From an uncultured Lachnospiraceae bacterium (GTDB taxonomy: Bacteria > Bacillota > Clostridia > Lachnospirales > Lachnospiraceae), in NCBI GenBank assembly GCA_948441955.1, contig CAOJQZ010000070.1, positions 1 to 12,222 of the forward strand: a stretch of 12,222 nucleotides of DNA, given 5' to 3'. Of the stretch, positions 5,520 through 12,222 are shown piece by piece (the stretch's first letter is position 1; every line of letters begins with the position of its first letter). Made by a program: the position numbers and the translations under genes. The notes beneath the pieces were generated by a model that made no database searches, was not told the DNA's origin, and saw nothing but the letters and a program-made list of their open reading frames with translations.

Positions 5520-6443
5520 ATGACATTAGACCAAATTACAGAAAAAATTCTAAAGCAAATTGATGAATCTGGTTTTAAGCAGGAGGGTGCATTCAACCTG
5601 CGGCATAACGGAACCGCTCTCTGCCATGGTGACAGCGAGCATATTAAGATAAAGAAAAAGGAAGACAGGTCCGGCATTGATGTGTATATCGACGGAAATA
5701 CAAAGGGAGAACAGGTGCACATTCCGGTAGTGGTGGATGCTTCCGGTATCACGGACATTGTGTACAATGATTTCTTTATTGCAGAAGGGGCGGAGGTTAC
5801 CATTGTAGCGGGCTGCGGTATTCATAACAGCGGCTGTAATGAAAGCCGGCATGACGGAATTCATTCTTTCCATGTGGCGAAGGGAGCAAATGTCCGCTAT
5901 GAGGAAAGGCACTACGGCGAGGGCGCCGGCTTAGGAGCAAAGGTACTGAATCCGGTAACCAATATTTATATGGAAGAGGATGCAGTATTTACCCTGGATA
6001 CTGCCCAGATTAAGGGAGTAGATTCTACTCAGAGAGAGACAAATATTACGATGGAGAAGGGTGCGAAGCTGTATGTGGTAGAGAAGCTTATGACTCATGA
6101 TAACCAGAGGGCAGTCTCCAATATGGAGGTGCAGATGAATGGAGAGGGAAGTTCCGCCCAGATTGTATCCCGTTCGGTAGCCAAGGGAGGATCGAAGCAG
6201 ATTTTCCATCCAAAAGCAATAGGAAATGCGGGATGTCATGCCCATGTACAGTGTGATTCTATTATTATGGACCATGCCGAGGTGAGTTCCATTCCGGAGA
6301 TTAACGCAAGGCATCTGGACGCCGCAATCATACATGAGGCGGCAATCGGAAGAATTAATGATGAACAGCTGGTAAAGCTCCGGACAATGGGAATGACCGA
6401 GGAAGAGGCAGAGAGTGTAATTATAGATAACTTTCTAAACTGA
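5520..6443 (+). CDS. sufB: Short SufB/SufD-family Fe-S scaffold protein
   Basis: The protein has 307 residues, much shorter than E. coli SufB (about 495) and SufD (about 420). It keeps the beta-helix core and the C-terminal helical part, but lacks the long N-terminal region. Two residues important in E. coli SufB appear conserved: Cys245 in QCDSIIMD (equivalent to Cys405) and Glu273 in IIHEAAIGRI (equivalent to Glu434), at nearly the same spacing. Cys99 and Cys106 lie in the GCGIHNSGC motif, followed by SRHDGIHSFHV. With only one SufB/D gene, the scaffold probably forms a homodimer bound to two SufC subunits, as proposed for the minimal SMS system. GAAGGAGG precedes the ATG. No desulfurase or SufU lies nearby, so sulfur must come from elsewhere or from free sulfide. 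Confidence 0.9.
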   Translation: MTLDQITEKILKQIDESGFKQEGAFNLRHNGTALCHGDSEHIKIKKKEDRSGIDVYIDGNTKGEQVHIPVVVDASGITDIVYNDFFIAEGAEVTIVAGCGIHNSGCNESRHDGIHSFHVAKGANVRYEERHYGEGAGLGAKVLNPVTNIYMEEDAVFTLDTAQIKGVDSTQRETNITMEKGAKLYVVEKLMTHDNQRAVSNMEVQMNGEGSSAQIVSRSVAKGGSKQIFHPKAIGNAGCHAHVQCDSIIMDHAEVSSIPEINARHLDAAIIHEAAIGRINDEQLVKLRTMGMTEEEAESVIIDNFLN

Positions 6444-6475
6444 CAAAAGATAGTTTGAACTAGAGGGACAAAAAG

Positions 6476-7324
6476 ATGAAGCTTAAAAAGAGGTTCCGGG
6501 TGATGAAAAAGGCGCTCCATATGGAGCTCAGGGAGCATAAAAGCTCCTTTATTGTATATGTAGTGCTTCGTATGCTTGTGATACTGATGATGATTCTTCA
6601 GATATTTAACAGAAATTATGAAAATGTATTCTTATGTGCTTTGACCTTGATACTGTTGGTTATGCCAAGCTTTATTCAGGTAAGGCTTAAGATTGAACTG
6701 CCCACGGCGCTTGAAATCATTATATTGTTCTTTATTTTTGCGGCCGAAATATTAGGGGAGATCCAATCCTATTATATCCGGTTTTCCTTTTGGGATACAG
6801 TCCTCCACACAATGAACGGATTTCTGGCCGCAGCGATTGGATTTGCCCTTGTAGATATTCTGAACCGGAGTAAAAGGATATCTTTTCAGCTGTCCCCGGC
6901 GTATATGGCGGTGGTAGCGTTTTGTTTTTCTATGACTATTGGAGTAATATGGGAATTTTTCGAATTTGGCATGGATATGATTTTTGGGCTGGACATGCAG
7001 AAGGATACTATTGTAAACAGTATTCATTCTGTTATGCTTGATTCCACGAACAGTAATATTCCCATAGGGATTGAAGGGATTAAAGATGTTACAGTAAATG
7101 GACAGAGCCTGGGGCTTGGCGGATATCTGGATATCGGCCTGATTGACACAATGAAAGACCTGCTTGTTAATTTTATCGGTGCAGTTGTATTTTCTGTTAT
7201 CGGCTTCTTTTATATAAAGAACAGAGGGAAGGGCAGATTTGCAAAGGGGCTGATCCCGAGGCTTAAAACAAAGGATGCAGACTTCCTGGAGCAGGCGGAG
7301 GAGCAGGTGGAGGAAGAGAATTAG
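6476..7324 (+). CDS. DUF2238/YjdF-like integral membrane protein
   Basis: The protein has 282 residues and about six membrane segments, near 24-44, 50-68, 78-98, 110-128, 142-160 and 226-247. Conserved-looking polar motifs sit in or beside them: WDTVLH (106-111), GVIWEFFEFGMD (156-167) and GLIDTMKDLLVNFIGA (221-236). The WD-LH and WEFFEF signatures resemble the DUF2238 (YjdF) family, whose function is not established. A loop of about 65 residues (160-225) is probably extracytoplasmic, and the acidic tail (QAEEQVEEEN) cytoplasmic. AGAGGGA precedes the ATG, and the gene lies 32 bases after sufB with no terminator between, so it is likely in the same operon. A link to iron-sulfur metabolism or metal transport is only a guess from position. 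Confidence 0.8.
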   Translation: MKLKKRFRVMKKALHMELREHKSSFIVYVVLRMLVILMMILQIFNRNYENVFLCALTLILLVMPSFIQVRLKIELPTALEIIILFFIFAAEILGEIQSYYIRFSFWDTVLHTMNGFLAAAIGFALVDILNRSKRISFQLSPAYMAVVAFCFSMTIGVIWEFFEFGMDMIFGLDMQKDTIVNSIHSVMLDSTNSNIPIGIEGIKDVTVNGQSLGLGGYLDIGLIDTMKDLLVNFIGAVVFSVIGFFYIKNRGKGRFAKGLIPRLKTKDADFLEQAEEQVEEEN

Positions 7325-7347
7325 AATTCTTTCAGGAGGAGCGTGAA

Positions 7348-8193
7348 ATGGAGTTCAGCCATGAGCTTATTATGCCAAATGAAGATCTGCCTTTTAAAAT
7401 GTTCCTCTTTGAGGGAGCCTGCGGGAGCTATTTCCGGGACAAGCACTGGCATCGGTCAGTAGAAATATTTGCAGTTTTTGAAGGCCATCTTGACTTCTAT
7501 CTAAATAACGAGGTACATCCGCTTTATTCCGGAGAGTTTATGCTGGTGAATTCTAATGAGATACATTCTATTGATGCAGGCAGCAGGAATTATACGGTTG
7601 TGTTGCAGATTCCGTTAAAGACTTTTGAAAAATATTATACGGCGCAGCAGTTTATCCGTTTTACTCATAAAAAATGCAGGCAGGATACAGAGATCATGGG
7701 ACTTATCCGGGATATGTATACGACCTATTGTGAGAAGCAGTGCGGCTACGAGATGAAGGTGGTGAGCCGGTATTATATGCTGCTTTATCTCCTTGTGTCG
7801 CTGTATCGGGAGTCAGAGGTTACTTCTGATATGCTGGAGCAGAATAAAAAGCTTGGCGGGCTTTCCATGATTACTAATTATATTAAGGAGAATTATAAGG
7901 CAGATTTGTCACTTGAATCGCTGGCGGAGATTTTCGGGTATTCTCCGGCATACCTCTCAAAGATGCTGAAACGGTATGCGGGAATAAACTATAAGGCGTA
8001 TCTCCAGAGTGTTCGTATCGAGCATGCATATCAGGAGCTTGTGAATACAAAGCAGACGATAAACGATATTGCTATGGAGCATGGGTTCGCAAGTAGTAAG
8101 GCTTTTACAAGAGCATTTCAGAATAAATATGGGATGACTCCCAGTGAATACAGGGGGAAGATGGCAGACGTAGAACAGAAGGCAGATAAATAA
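7348..8193 (+). CDS. AraC-family regulator with cupin sensing domain
   Basis: The 281-residue protein has an N-terminal cupin fold (about 15-90) with HWHRSVEIF (33-41) and later NSNEIHSID (68-76), the usual sugar-binding pocket of AraC proteins. The C-terminal DNA-binding domain (about 172-270) contains two helix-turn-helix units: LSLESLAEIFGYSPAYLSKM (187-206) and TINDIAMEHGFASSKAFTRA (237-256), then the signature QNKYGMTPSEYR. CAGGAGGAG precedes the ATG. The gene lies 23 bases after the membrane protein gene and before a strong terminator. Since a sugar operon with a weak-looking promoter starts about 120 bases downstream, it most likely activates that operon in response to a sugar; control of its own operon is also possible. 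Confidence 0.92.
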   Translation: MEFSHELIMPNEDLPFKMFLFEGACGSYFRDKHWHRSVEIFAVFEGHLDFYLNNEVHPLYSGEFMLVNSNEIHSIDAGSRNYTVVLQIPLKTFEKYYTAQQFIRFTHKKCRQDTEIMGLIRDMYTTYCEKQCGYEMKVVSRYYMLLYLLVSLYRESEVTSDMLEQNKKLGGLSMITNYIKENYKADLSLESLAEIFGYSPAYLSKMLKRYAGINYKAYLQSVRIEHAYQELVNTKQTINDIAMEHGFASSKAFTRAFQNKYGMTPSEYRGKMADVEQKADK

Positions 8194-8207
8194 AAAGGAC
8201 AAAAAAC

Positions 8208-8256
8208 AGCCCCGGATTGGACGATTATTAGGTCGAGAAATTCGGGGCTTTCTGTT
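8208..8256 (+). terminator. Terminator closing the sufC-araC operon
   Basis: AGCCCCGGATT (8208-8218) pairs with AATTCGGGGCT (8239-8249) through an 11-bp stem with one G-T pair and a 20-nt loop, followed by TTCTGTT. On the other strand the stem is followed by GTTTTTTG, so it may act both ways. It isolates the regulator from the sugar operon. Confidence 0.82.
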
Positions 8257-8311
8257 ACTATATTATTATTAGAAATTTTGAAGCCTTAATACATGATAAG
8301 GAGGAAGCAGC

Positions 8312-8932
8312 ATGATTGTGCAAAAGGTAACAGACAAGTCCTTTGGAAAATATGGACGTGTTTTAAACGGCTATGCGCTTTCAGGCCTTTTGGAGGCCAT
8401 GAGACATACGCCGCTTTCGGACGGGGTGATTTATGTGCCGTCTGTAGAGGAATTGGAGGCTCTGCCCGAGGCGGAAGAATTTAAAAACCGTGCATTCGGA
8501 GGCCTGCCGATTCAGATCGGTTACTGCAACGGCAGGAACAGAAAGCTGAACGCGTTGGAATATCACCGCTCTTCGGAGATTAATGTGGCGGTAACAGATA
8601 TGATTCTTTTGACAGGCATGGAGCAGGATATCGGAGAGGATTTTACATATGATACCTCTCTGGTGGAAGCGTTTTTTGTGCCGGCAGGAACAGCGGTGGA
8701 GATGTATGCCACAACGCTTCACTATGCGCCGTGTATGGCAGAGGATACAGGCTTTAGAGCGGTAGTGATCCTTCCGGCAGGAACCAATACGGAGCTTGAT
8801 TTTCCGGTGAGAGAGCAGGGGGAGGACAGACTCATTACAGCAAAGAATAAATGGCTTATCGCTCACGAGGATGCCAAAATAGAAGGGGCATTCTGCGGGC
8901 TTAAGGGAGAGAATATTGAACTGAAACAGTGA
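8312..8932 (+). CDS. DUF4867 family protein, probable cupin, sugar operon
   Basis: The 206-residue soluble protein begins MIVQKVTDKSFGKYGRVLNG, a start I associate with DUF4867 proteins found beside fucose-isomerase-like and xylulokinase genes in Lachnospiraceae. The middle part, KLNALEYHRSSEINV (78-92), looks like a cupin metal motif with Glu83, His85 and Glu89. FFVPAGTAVEMY (121-132) followed by LHYAPC with His137 looks like the second cupin strand pair, and the whole resembles the ureidoglycolate-lyase-type cupin fold. A role in handling the sugar substrate, such as isomerisation, epimerisation or lactone processing, is inference. AAGGAGG precedes the ATG. It is first of three genes, 28 bases before the isomerase gene. 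I find no clear -35 upstream, which fits dependence on an activator. Confidence 0.78.
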   Translation: MIVQKVTDKSFGKYGRVLNGYALSGLLEAMRHTPLSDGVIYVPSVEELEALPEAEEFKNRAFGGLPIQIGYCNGRNRKLNALEYHRSSEINVAVTDMILLTGMEQDIGEDFTYDTSLVEAFFVPAGTAVEMYATTLHYAPCMAEDTGFRAVVILPAGTNTELDFPVREQGEDRLITAKNKWLIAHEDAKIEGAFCGLKGENIELKQ

Positions 8933-8960
8933 GAATAAAAAAGAAAGGAAGTAGAATATT

Positions 8961-10445
8961 ATGAACAATATGCCAGAGTTAAAGATCGGAGTAGTTGCAG
9001 TAAGCAGGGACTGTTTTCCGGAGAGCCTGTCTGTCACAAGACGGGAGGCGCTTATGAAGGCCTACACGGAGAAATACGGAGCAGAGGAAATCTATGAGTG
9101 TCCCATCTGCATTGTGGAAAGTGAAATCCATATGGTACAGGCGTTGGAGGATATTAAGAAAGCCGGATGTAATGCGCTTGTCGTTTATCTTGGAAACTTT
9201 GGGCCGGAAATATCAGAAACCCTTCTCGCAAAGCACTTTGACGGACCGAAAATGTTTATTGCGGCAGCCGAAGAGCGGGGAGACAATCTGATTCAGGGAA
9301 GAGGCGACGCATACTGCGGTATGTTAAATGCCAGCTATAATTTAAAGCTCCGCAAGGTAAAGGCGTATATTCCGGAGTATCCGGTAGGGACGGCGGAAGA
9401 ATGTGCGGACATGATTCATGAATTCCGCCCGGTTGCAAAGGCGGTTATCGGGTTAAATAATCTTAAGATTATAAGCTTTGGACCCAGACCCCTTAATTTC
9501 CTTGCATGCAATGCACCAATTCAGAAGCTTTATGATCTGGGAGTTGAGATTGAGGAAAATTCAGAGCTTGATTTATTCGAAGCCTTTCATAAGCATGACG
9601 GGGATGAGAGAATACAGGCGGTAGTAAAGGAGATGGAAGAGGAGCTTGGAGCGGGTAATAAGAAGCCGGAGATTTTAAGTAAGCTTGCCCAGTATGAGCT
9701 TACCCTTAAGGACTGGATAGAAGAGCACAGAGGTTACCGTAAATATGTTGCAATTGCAGGAAAATGCTGGCCGGCCTTCCAGACACAGTTCGGATTCGTA
9801 CCATGCTATGTAAACAGCCGTCTGACCGCACAGGGGATTCCGGTTTCCTGTGAGGTGGATATTTACGGAGCCCTCAGCGAGTTTATCGGAACGGTTGTAA
9901 GCGGGGATGTGGTAACCCTTCTGGACATTAATAATAATGTTCCGGCGGATTTATATAAAGAGGATATTGAAGGAAGGTTCCCATATACGCACAAGGATAC
10001 TTTTATGGGCTTCCATTGCGGAAACACAGCGGCCTCTAAGCTTTCCTCCTGTGAAATGAAGTATCAGCTGATTATGGCAAGAGCGCTTCCGGAGGAAGTA
10101 ACCCAGGGAACTCTTGAAGGGGATATAAAGCCCGGCAGTATTACATTCTACCGTCTTCAGAGTACGGCGGACAGCAAGCTTCGCGCTTATATTGCACAGG
10201 GAGAGGTTCTTCCGGTTGCCACCCGTTCCTTTGGAGGGATCGGCATCTTTGCTATTCCGGAGATGGGAAGATTCTACCGCCATGTATTGATTGAGAAAAA
10301 CTTCCCCCATCACGGGGCGGTTGCATTTGGAAATTACGGGAAGGCTCTTTTTGAGGTGTTTAAGTATATCGGGGTTCCGGTGGAGGAGATAGGATATAAT
10401 CAGCCGGCAGGCGTAAGATATCCCACAGAGAACCCATGGAAATAA
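8961..10445 (+). CDS. L-fucose/L-arabinose isomerase-family enzyme (short form)
   Basis: The protein has 494 residues, about 100 fewer than E. coli FucI (591). The N-terminal half has the Rossmann-like isomerase fold (KIGVVAVSRDCFPESL, LVVYLGNFGPE, ISFGPRP). The metal triad of the family can be placed: Glu298 in SCEVDIYGAL, Asp322 in LLDINN and His450 or His451 in FPHHGAVAFGNYG. The Glu-Asp spacing of 24 equals that of E. coli FucI (Glu337, Asp361). These enzymes interconvert aldoses and ketoses with Mn2+ in the cytoplasm. Substrates in the family include L-fucose, D-arabinose and L-arabinose; which applies here cannot be told. AGAAAGGAAG precedes the ATG. The next gene, a pentulokinase-like enzyme, would phosphorylate the ketose product. 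No aldolase, epimerase or transporter is present in the window. Confidence 0.87.
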   Translation: MNNMPELKIGVVAVSRDCFPESLSVTRREALMKAYTEKYGAEEIYECPICIVESEIHMVQALEDIKKAGCNALVVYLGNFGPEISETLLAKHFDGPKMFIAAAEERGDNLIQGRGDAYCGMLNASYNLKLRKVKAYIPEYPVGTAEECADMIHEFRPVAKAVIGLNNLKIISFGPRPLNFLACNAPIQKLYDLGVEIEENSELDLFEAFHKHDGDERIQAVVKEMEEELGAGNKKPEILSKLAQYELTLKDWIEEHRGYRKYVAIAGKCWPAFQTQFGFVPCYVNSRLTAQGIPVSCEVDIYGALSEFIGTVVSGDVVTLLDINNNVPADLYKEDIEGRFPYTHKDTFMGFHCGNTAASKLSSCEMKYQLIMARALPEEVTQGTLEGDIKPGSITFYRLQSTADSKLRAYIAQGEVLPVATRSFGGIGIFAIPEMGRFYRHVLIEKNFPHHGAVAFGNYGKALFEVFKYIGVPVEEIGYNQPAGVRYPTENPWK

Positions 10446-10447
10446 GC

Positions 10448-10474
10448 GCTGCTGTGAACAGAGCGGACAGCAGC
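10448..10474 (+). other. Intercistronic hairpin between isomerase and kinase genes
   Basis: GCTGCTGT (10448-10455) pairs perfectly with ACAGCAGC (10467-10474) across an 11-nt loop. It starts two bases after the isomerase stop codon and is followed by AAAACAGGAGG, the kinase ribosome binding site, with no T-run. It is therefore unlikely to be a strong terminator and may protect the upstream message or adjust kinase translation. Confidence 0.55.
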
Positions 10475-10490
10475 AAAACAGGAGGAAAAT

Positions 10491-11957
10491 ATGCTATATA
10501 TAGGAATTGATCTGGGGACCTCGGCCGTAAAGCTTCTGCTTATGGACAGTGAAGGAAAAATATGCAGGATTGTATCAAAGGAATATCCGCTGTATTTTCC
10601 GCACCCGGGCTGGTCGGAGCAGAATCCGGAGGATTGGTATGAGAAGACGATGGAGGGAATGGAAGAGCTGCTTTTGGAAGCGGATAAGGCGCAGGTTGCG
10701 GGTATCAGCTTCGGCGGTCAGATGCACGGTCTTGTAGCACTTGATAAGGAGGATCAGGTGATCCGTCCCGCCATTCTCTGGAATGACGGCAGAACAGGTA
10801 AGGAGACCGATTATCTGAATCAGGTAATCGGTAAGGAGAAGCTTTCAGAGTATACGGCGAATATTGCCTTTGCCGGCTTCACAGCGCCGAAACTTTTGTG
10901 GATGAGAGAAAACGAGCCGGAAAATTTTTCAAGAATTACAAAGATTATACTTCCGAAGGATTATCTTGCGTACTGCTTAAGCGGCGTGCATTGTACAGAT
11001 TATTCTGACGCGTCGGGCATGCTTCTTATGGATGTGAAAAATAAATGCTGGTCCAAGCCTATGATGGAAATCTGCGGCATTAAGGAGGAGCAGCTTCCGA
11101 AGCTGTATGAAAGCTATGAGGCCGTGGGCACTTTAAAGCCAGAGCTTGCAGAAAGGATGGGGCTTTCCGAAGATGTTAAGATCATTGCAGGAGCAGGAGA
11201 TAATGCTGCCGCCGCAGTAGGCACGGGTACCGTGGGAGAAGGTATGTGCAATATTTCCCTCGGAACATCGGGAACTATTTTTATATCCAGTAAGACCTTT
11301 GGCGTGGATGAAAATAATGCCCTTCATTCCTTTGCTCATGCGGATGGATGCTATCACCTTATGGGGTGCATGTTAAGCGCCGCATCCTGCAACAAGTGGT
11401 GGAGCGAGGAGATTTTAAAGACAAAGGATTTTGTCGCGGAGCAGGCAGATATTATGAAGCTGGGCGAGAACCAGGTGTTCTATCTTCCCTATCTTATGGG
11501 GGAGCGTTCCCCTCACAATGATCCGAAGGCAAGGGGAACCTTTATCGGAATGACAATGGATACCACAAGGGAGGATATGACCCAGGCAGTATTGGAGGGC
11601 GTGGCTTTCGGCCTGCGAGATTCCCTTGAGGTGGCAAGAAGTCTCGGTGTTAAGATAGAGCGTACAAAAATCTGCGGCGGGGGAGCAAAGAGTCCGCTGT
11701 GGAAGAAAATTATTGCCAATGTCATGAATCTTAAGGTGGATGTAATCGAAAGCGAAGAAGGCCCGGGCTACGGCGGCGCCATACTGGCGGCAGTTGGCTG
11801 CGGCGGATACGGAAGTGTAGAAGAAGCGGCCGGGAAGCTTGTAAGGGTGACAGGCACCGTAGAGCCGGAAGAAGAACTGGTGGCAAAATATGAAGAAAGA
11901 TACCAGAAGTTCAGGAAAATCTATCCGGCTGTTAAGAATCTGTTTCAAGAATTATAA
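10491..11957 (+). CDS. xylB: Xylulokinase-like FGGY sugar kinase
   Basis: The 488-residue length is typical for XylB. Visible features are the N-terminal phosphate motif YIGIDLGTSAVKLLLMD (3-19) with Asp7, GISFGGQMHGLV (71-82) with the xylulokinase-type MHG, WNDGR (97-101), LPKDYL (154-159), the catalytic-base region IIAGAGDNAAAAVG (231-244) with Asp237, and SLGTSGTIF (256-264). ICGGGAKSPLWKKI near the C terminus belongs to the adenosine-binding part. FGGY kinases phosphorylate ketoses with ATP in the cytoplasm; this one groups by motif with D-xylulose kinases, but substrate range in the family is broad. Paired with a fucose-isomerase-like enzyme it could act on D-xylulose, D-ribulose, L-ribulose or L-fuculose. 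CAGGAGG precedes the ATG, 45 bases after the isomerase stop. Confidence 0.9.
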   Translation: MLYIGIDLGTSAVKLLLMDSEGKICRIVSKEYPLYFPHPGWSEQNPEDWYEKTMEGMEELLLEADKAQVAGISFGGQMHGLVALDKEDQVIRPAILWNDGRTGKETDYLNQVIGKEKLSEYTANIAFAGFTAPKLLWMRENEPENFSRITKIILPKDYLAYCLSGVHCTDYSDASGMLLMDVKNKCWSKPMMEICGIKEEQLPKLYESYEAVGTLKPELAERMGLSEDVKIIAGAGDNAAAAVGTGTVGEGMCNISLGTSGTIFISSKTFGVDENNALHSFAHADGCYHLMGCMLSAASCNKWWSEEILKTKDFVAEQADIMKLGENQVFYLPYLMGERSPHNDPKARGTFIGMTMDTTREDMTQAVLEGVAFGLRDSLEVARSLGVKIERTKICGGGAKSPLWKKIIANVMNLKVDVIESEEGPGYGGAILAAVGCGGYGSVEEAAGKLVRVTGTVEPEEELVAKYEERYQKFRKIYPAVKNLFQEL

Positions 11958-11983
11958 GGGGGCGCTTTAGGCGCACCTCTTCT
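11957..11983 (+). terminator. Weak hairpin after the sugar operon
   Basis: GCGC (11962-11965) pairs with GCGC (11971-11974) around a five-base loop, extended by G-C pairs beyond one mismatch, and followed by CTCTTCT. It lies between two convergent genes and may serve both, but it is short and its T-run poor. It also overlaps the stop codon of the minus-strand gene. Confidence 0.3.
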
Positions 11984-12194
11984 GAATAAGACAGGACAGA
12001 AATTTTGCGGCATGCTGCAGAGGATGGAAATCCGTGCGGCAGTGCCGCGTTTTGTATACTTGTTCATATTTGCAGTTCTCTTTTACATAGTCAATGCCTG
12101 CCGTATCATCAAGCTCTGACAGGGCGGACAGAACGTCTTTGTAGCTGTCGTCATACCCCTTGGTAAATGTGTCATAGTTCTTATTTATACTCAT
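11967..12194 (-). CDS. Small protein of unknown function
   Basis: The 75-residue protein begins MSINKNYDTFTKGYDDSYKD and ends LIQKRCA. The N-terminal 40 residues are acidic and rich in Asp, Tyr and Ser, probably helical. The C-terminal 35 contain three cysteines (41, 52 and 68), plus Cys74 just before the end, and two or three histidines, which might bind a metal or merely be chance. No membrane segment or signal peptide is seen. A strong ribosome binding site, GGGGAGGA, lies seven bases before the ATG, the main reason to accept the gene. Its frame ends inside a weak hairpin shared with the convergent kinase gene. I do not recognise a family. The last 20 or so residues look less protein-like than the first 45, so a frameshift of a longer gene is possible. 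Confidence 0.6.
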   Translation of the reverse strand: MSINKNYDTFTKGYDDSYKDVLSALSELDDTAGIDYVKENCKYEQVYKTRHCRTDFHPLQHAAKFLSCLIQKRCA

Positions 12195-12222
12195 ATGTAA
12201 ATCCTCCCCAGATGCTGTCTGT

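Noticed and set aside
8293..8484. Open frame of 63 codons overlapping the DUF4867 start
   Set aside because: It is out of frame with the well-supported gene at 8312, and the AAGGAGG sits at the right distance only for that gene.
8381..9037. Open frame of 218 codons on the minus strand
   Set aside because: It is the shadow of the DUF4867 gene and the start of the isomerase gene, with no start signal and an unlikely composition rich in Cys, His and Arg.

Overview
The window looks like a stretch of chromosome from a low-to-mid GC Gram-positive anaerobe of the Clostridia, most likely Lachnospiraceae. This is inferred from purine-rich GGAGG ribosome binding sites before almost every gene, sigma-A type promoters, tRNA genes without an encoded CCA, a two-gene SufC/SufB-like iron-sulfur system, and a sugar operon pairing a DUF4867 protein with a short fucose-isomerase-like enzyme and a xylulokinase. 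No mobile element, CRISPR array or phage gene is visible.

Layout. Positions 1-1010 hold the 3' part of a tRNA-Lys(UUU), a complete tRNA-Leu(UAG), and between them an AT-rich islet on the minus strand with a cysteine-rich DUF3795-type protein and a possible 37-residue downstream peptide. Positions 1136-1651 encode an XRE-type DNA-binding protein with a C-terminal membrane anchor. A convergent terminator separates it from a minus-strand MarR-MATE efflux operon (3508 down to 1722). The MarR promoter is a perfect TTGACA-N17-TATAAT carrying two near-identical 16-bp operators. Head-to-head with it lies a plus-strand PadR-DUF2812 operon (3749-4625), whose promoter overlaps a series of about four direct repeats likely to be the PadR operator.

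From 4673 a well-formed promoter starts what looks like a four-gene operon: sufC, a short sufB/sufD-like scaffold gene, a DUF2238/YjdF-like membrane protein and an AraC-type regulator with a cupin N-domain. No cysteine desulfurase or SufU/SufE lies beside them, so this resembles the minimal SufBC arrangement (called SMS in recent literature) rather than the full sufCDSUB operon. A strong hairpin terminator closes this unit at about 8250.

Positions 8312-11957 hold a three-gene sugar operon: DUF4867 cupin-like protein, a 494-residue L-fucose/L-arabinose-isomerase-family enzyme with a recognisable metal triad, and an FGGY xylulokinase-like kinase. The logic is aldose to ketose to ketose phosphate, but the sugar cannot be read from the sequence. 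The AraC regulator just upstream is its likely regulator. The window ends with a small minus-strand gene of unknown function (12194 to 11967) with a strong ribosome binding site.

The points most worth following are the minimal SufBC pair in one operon with a membrane protein and an AraC regulator, the DUF4867-isomerase-kinase operon of unknown substrate, and the two repeat-bearing regulatory regions between marR and padR.
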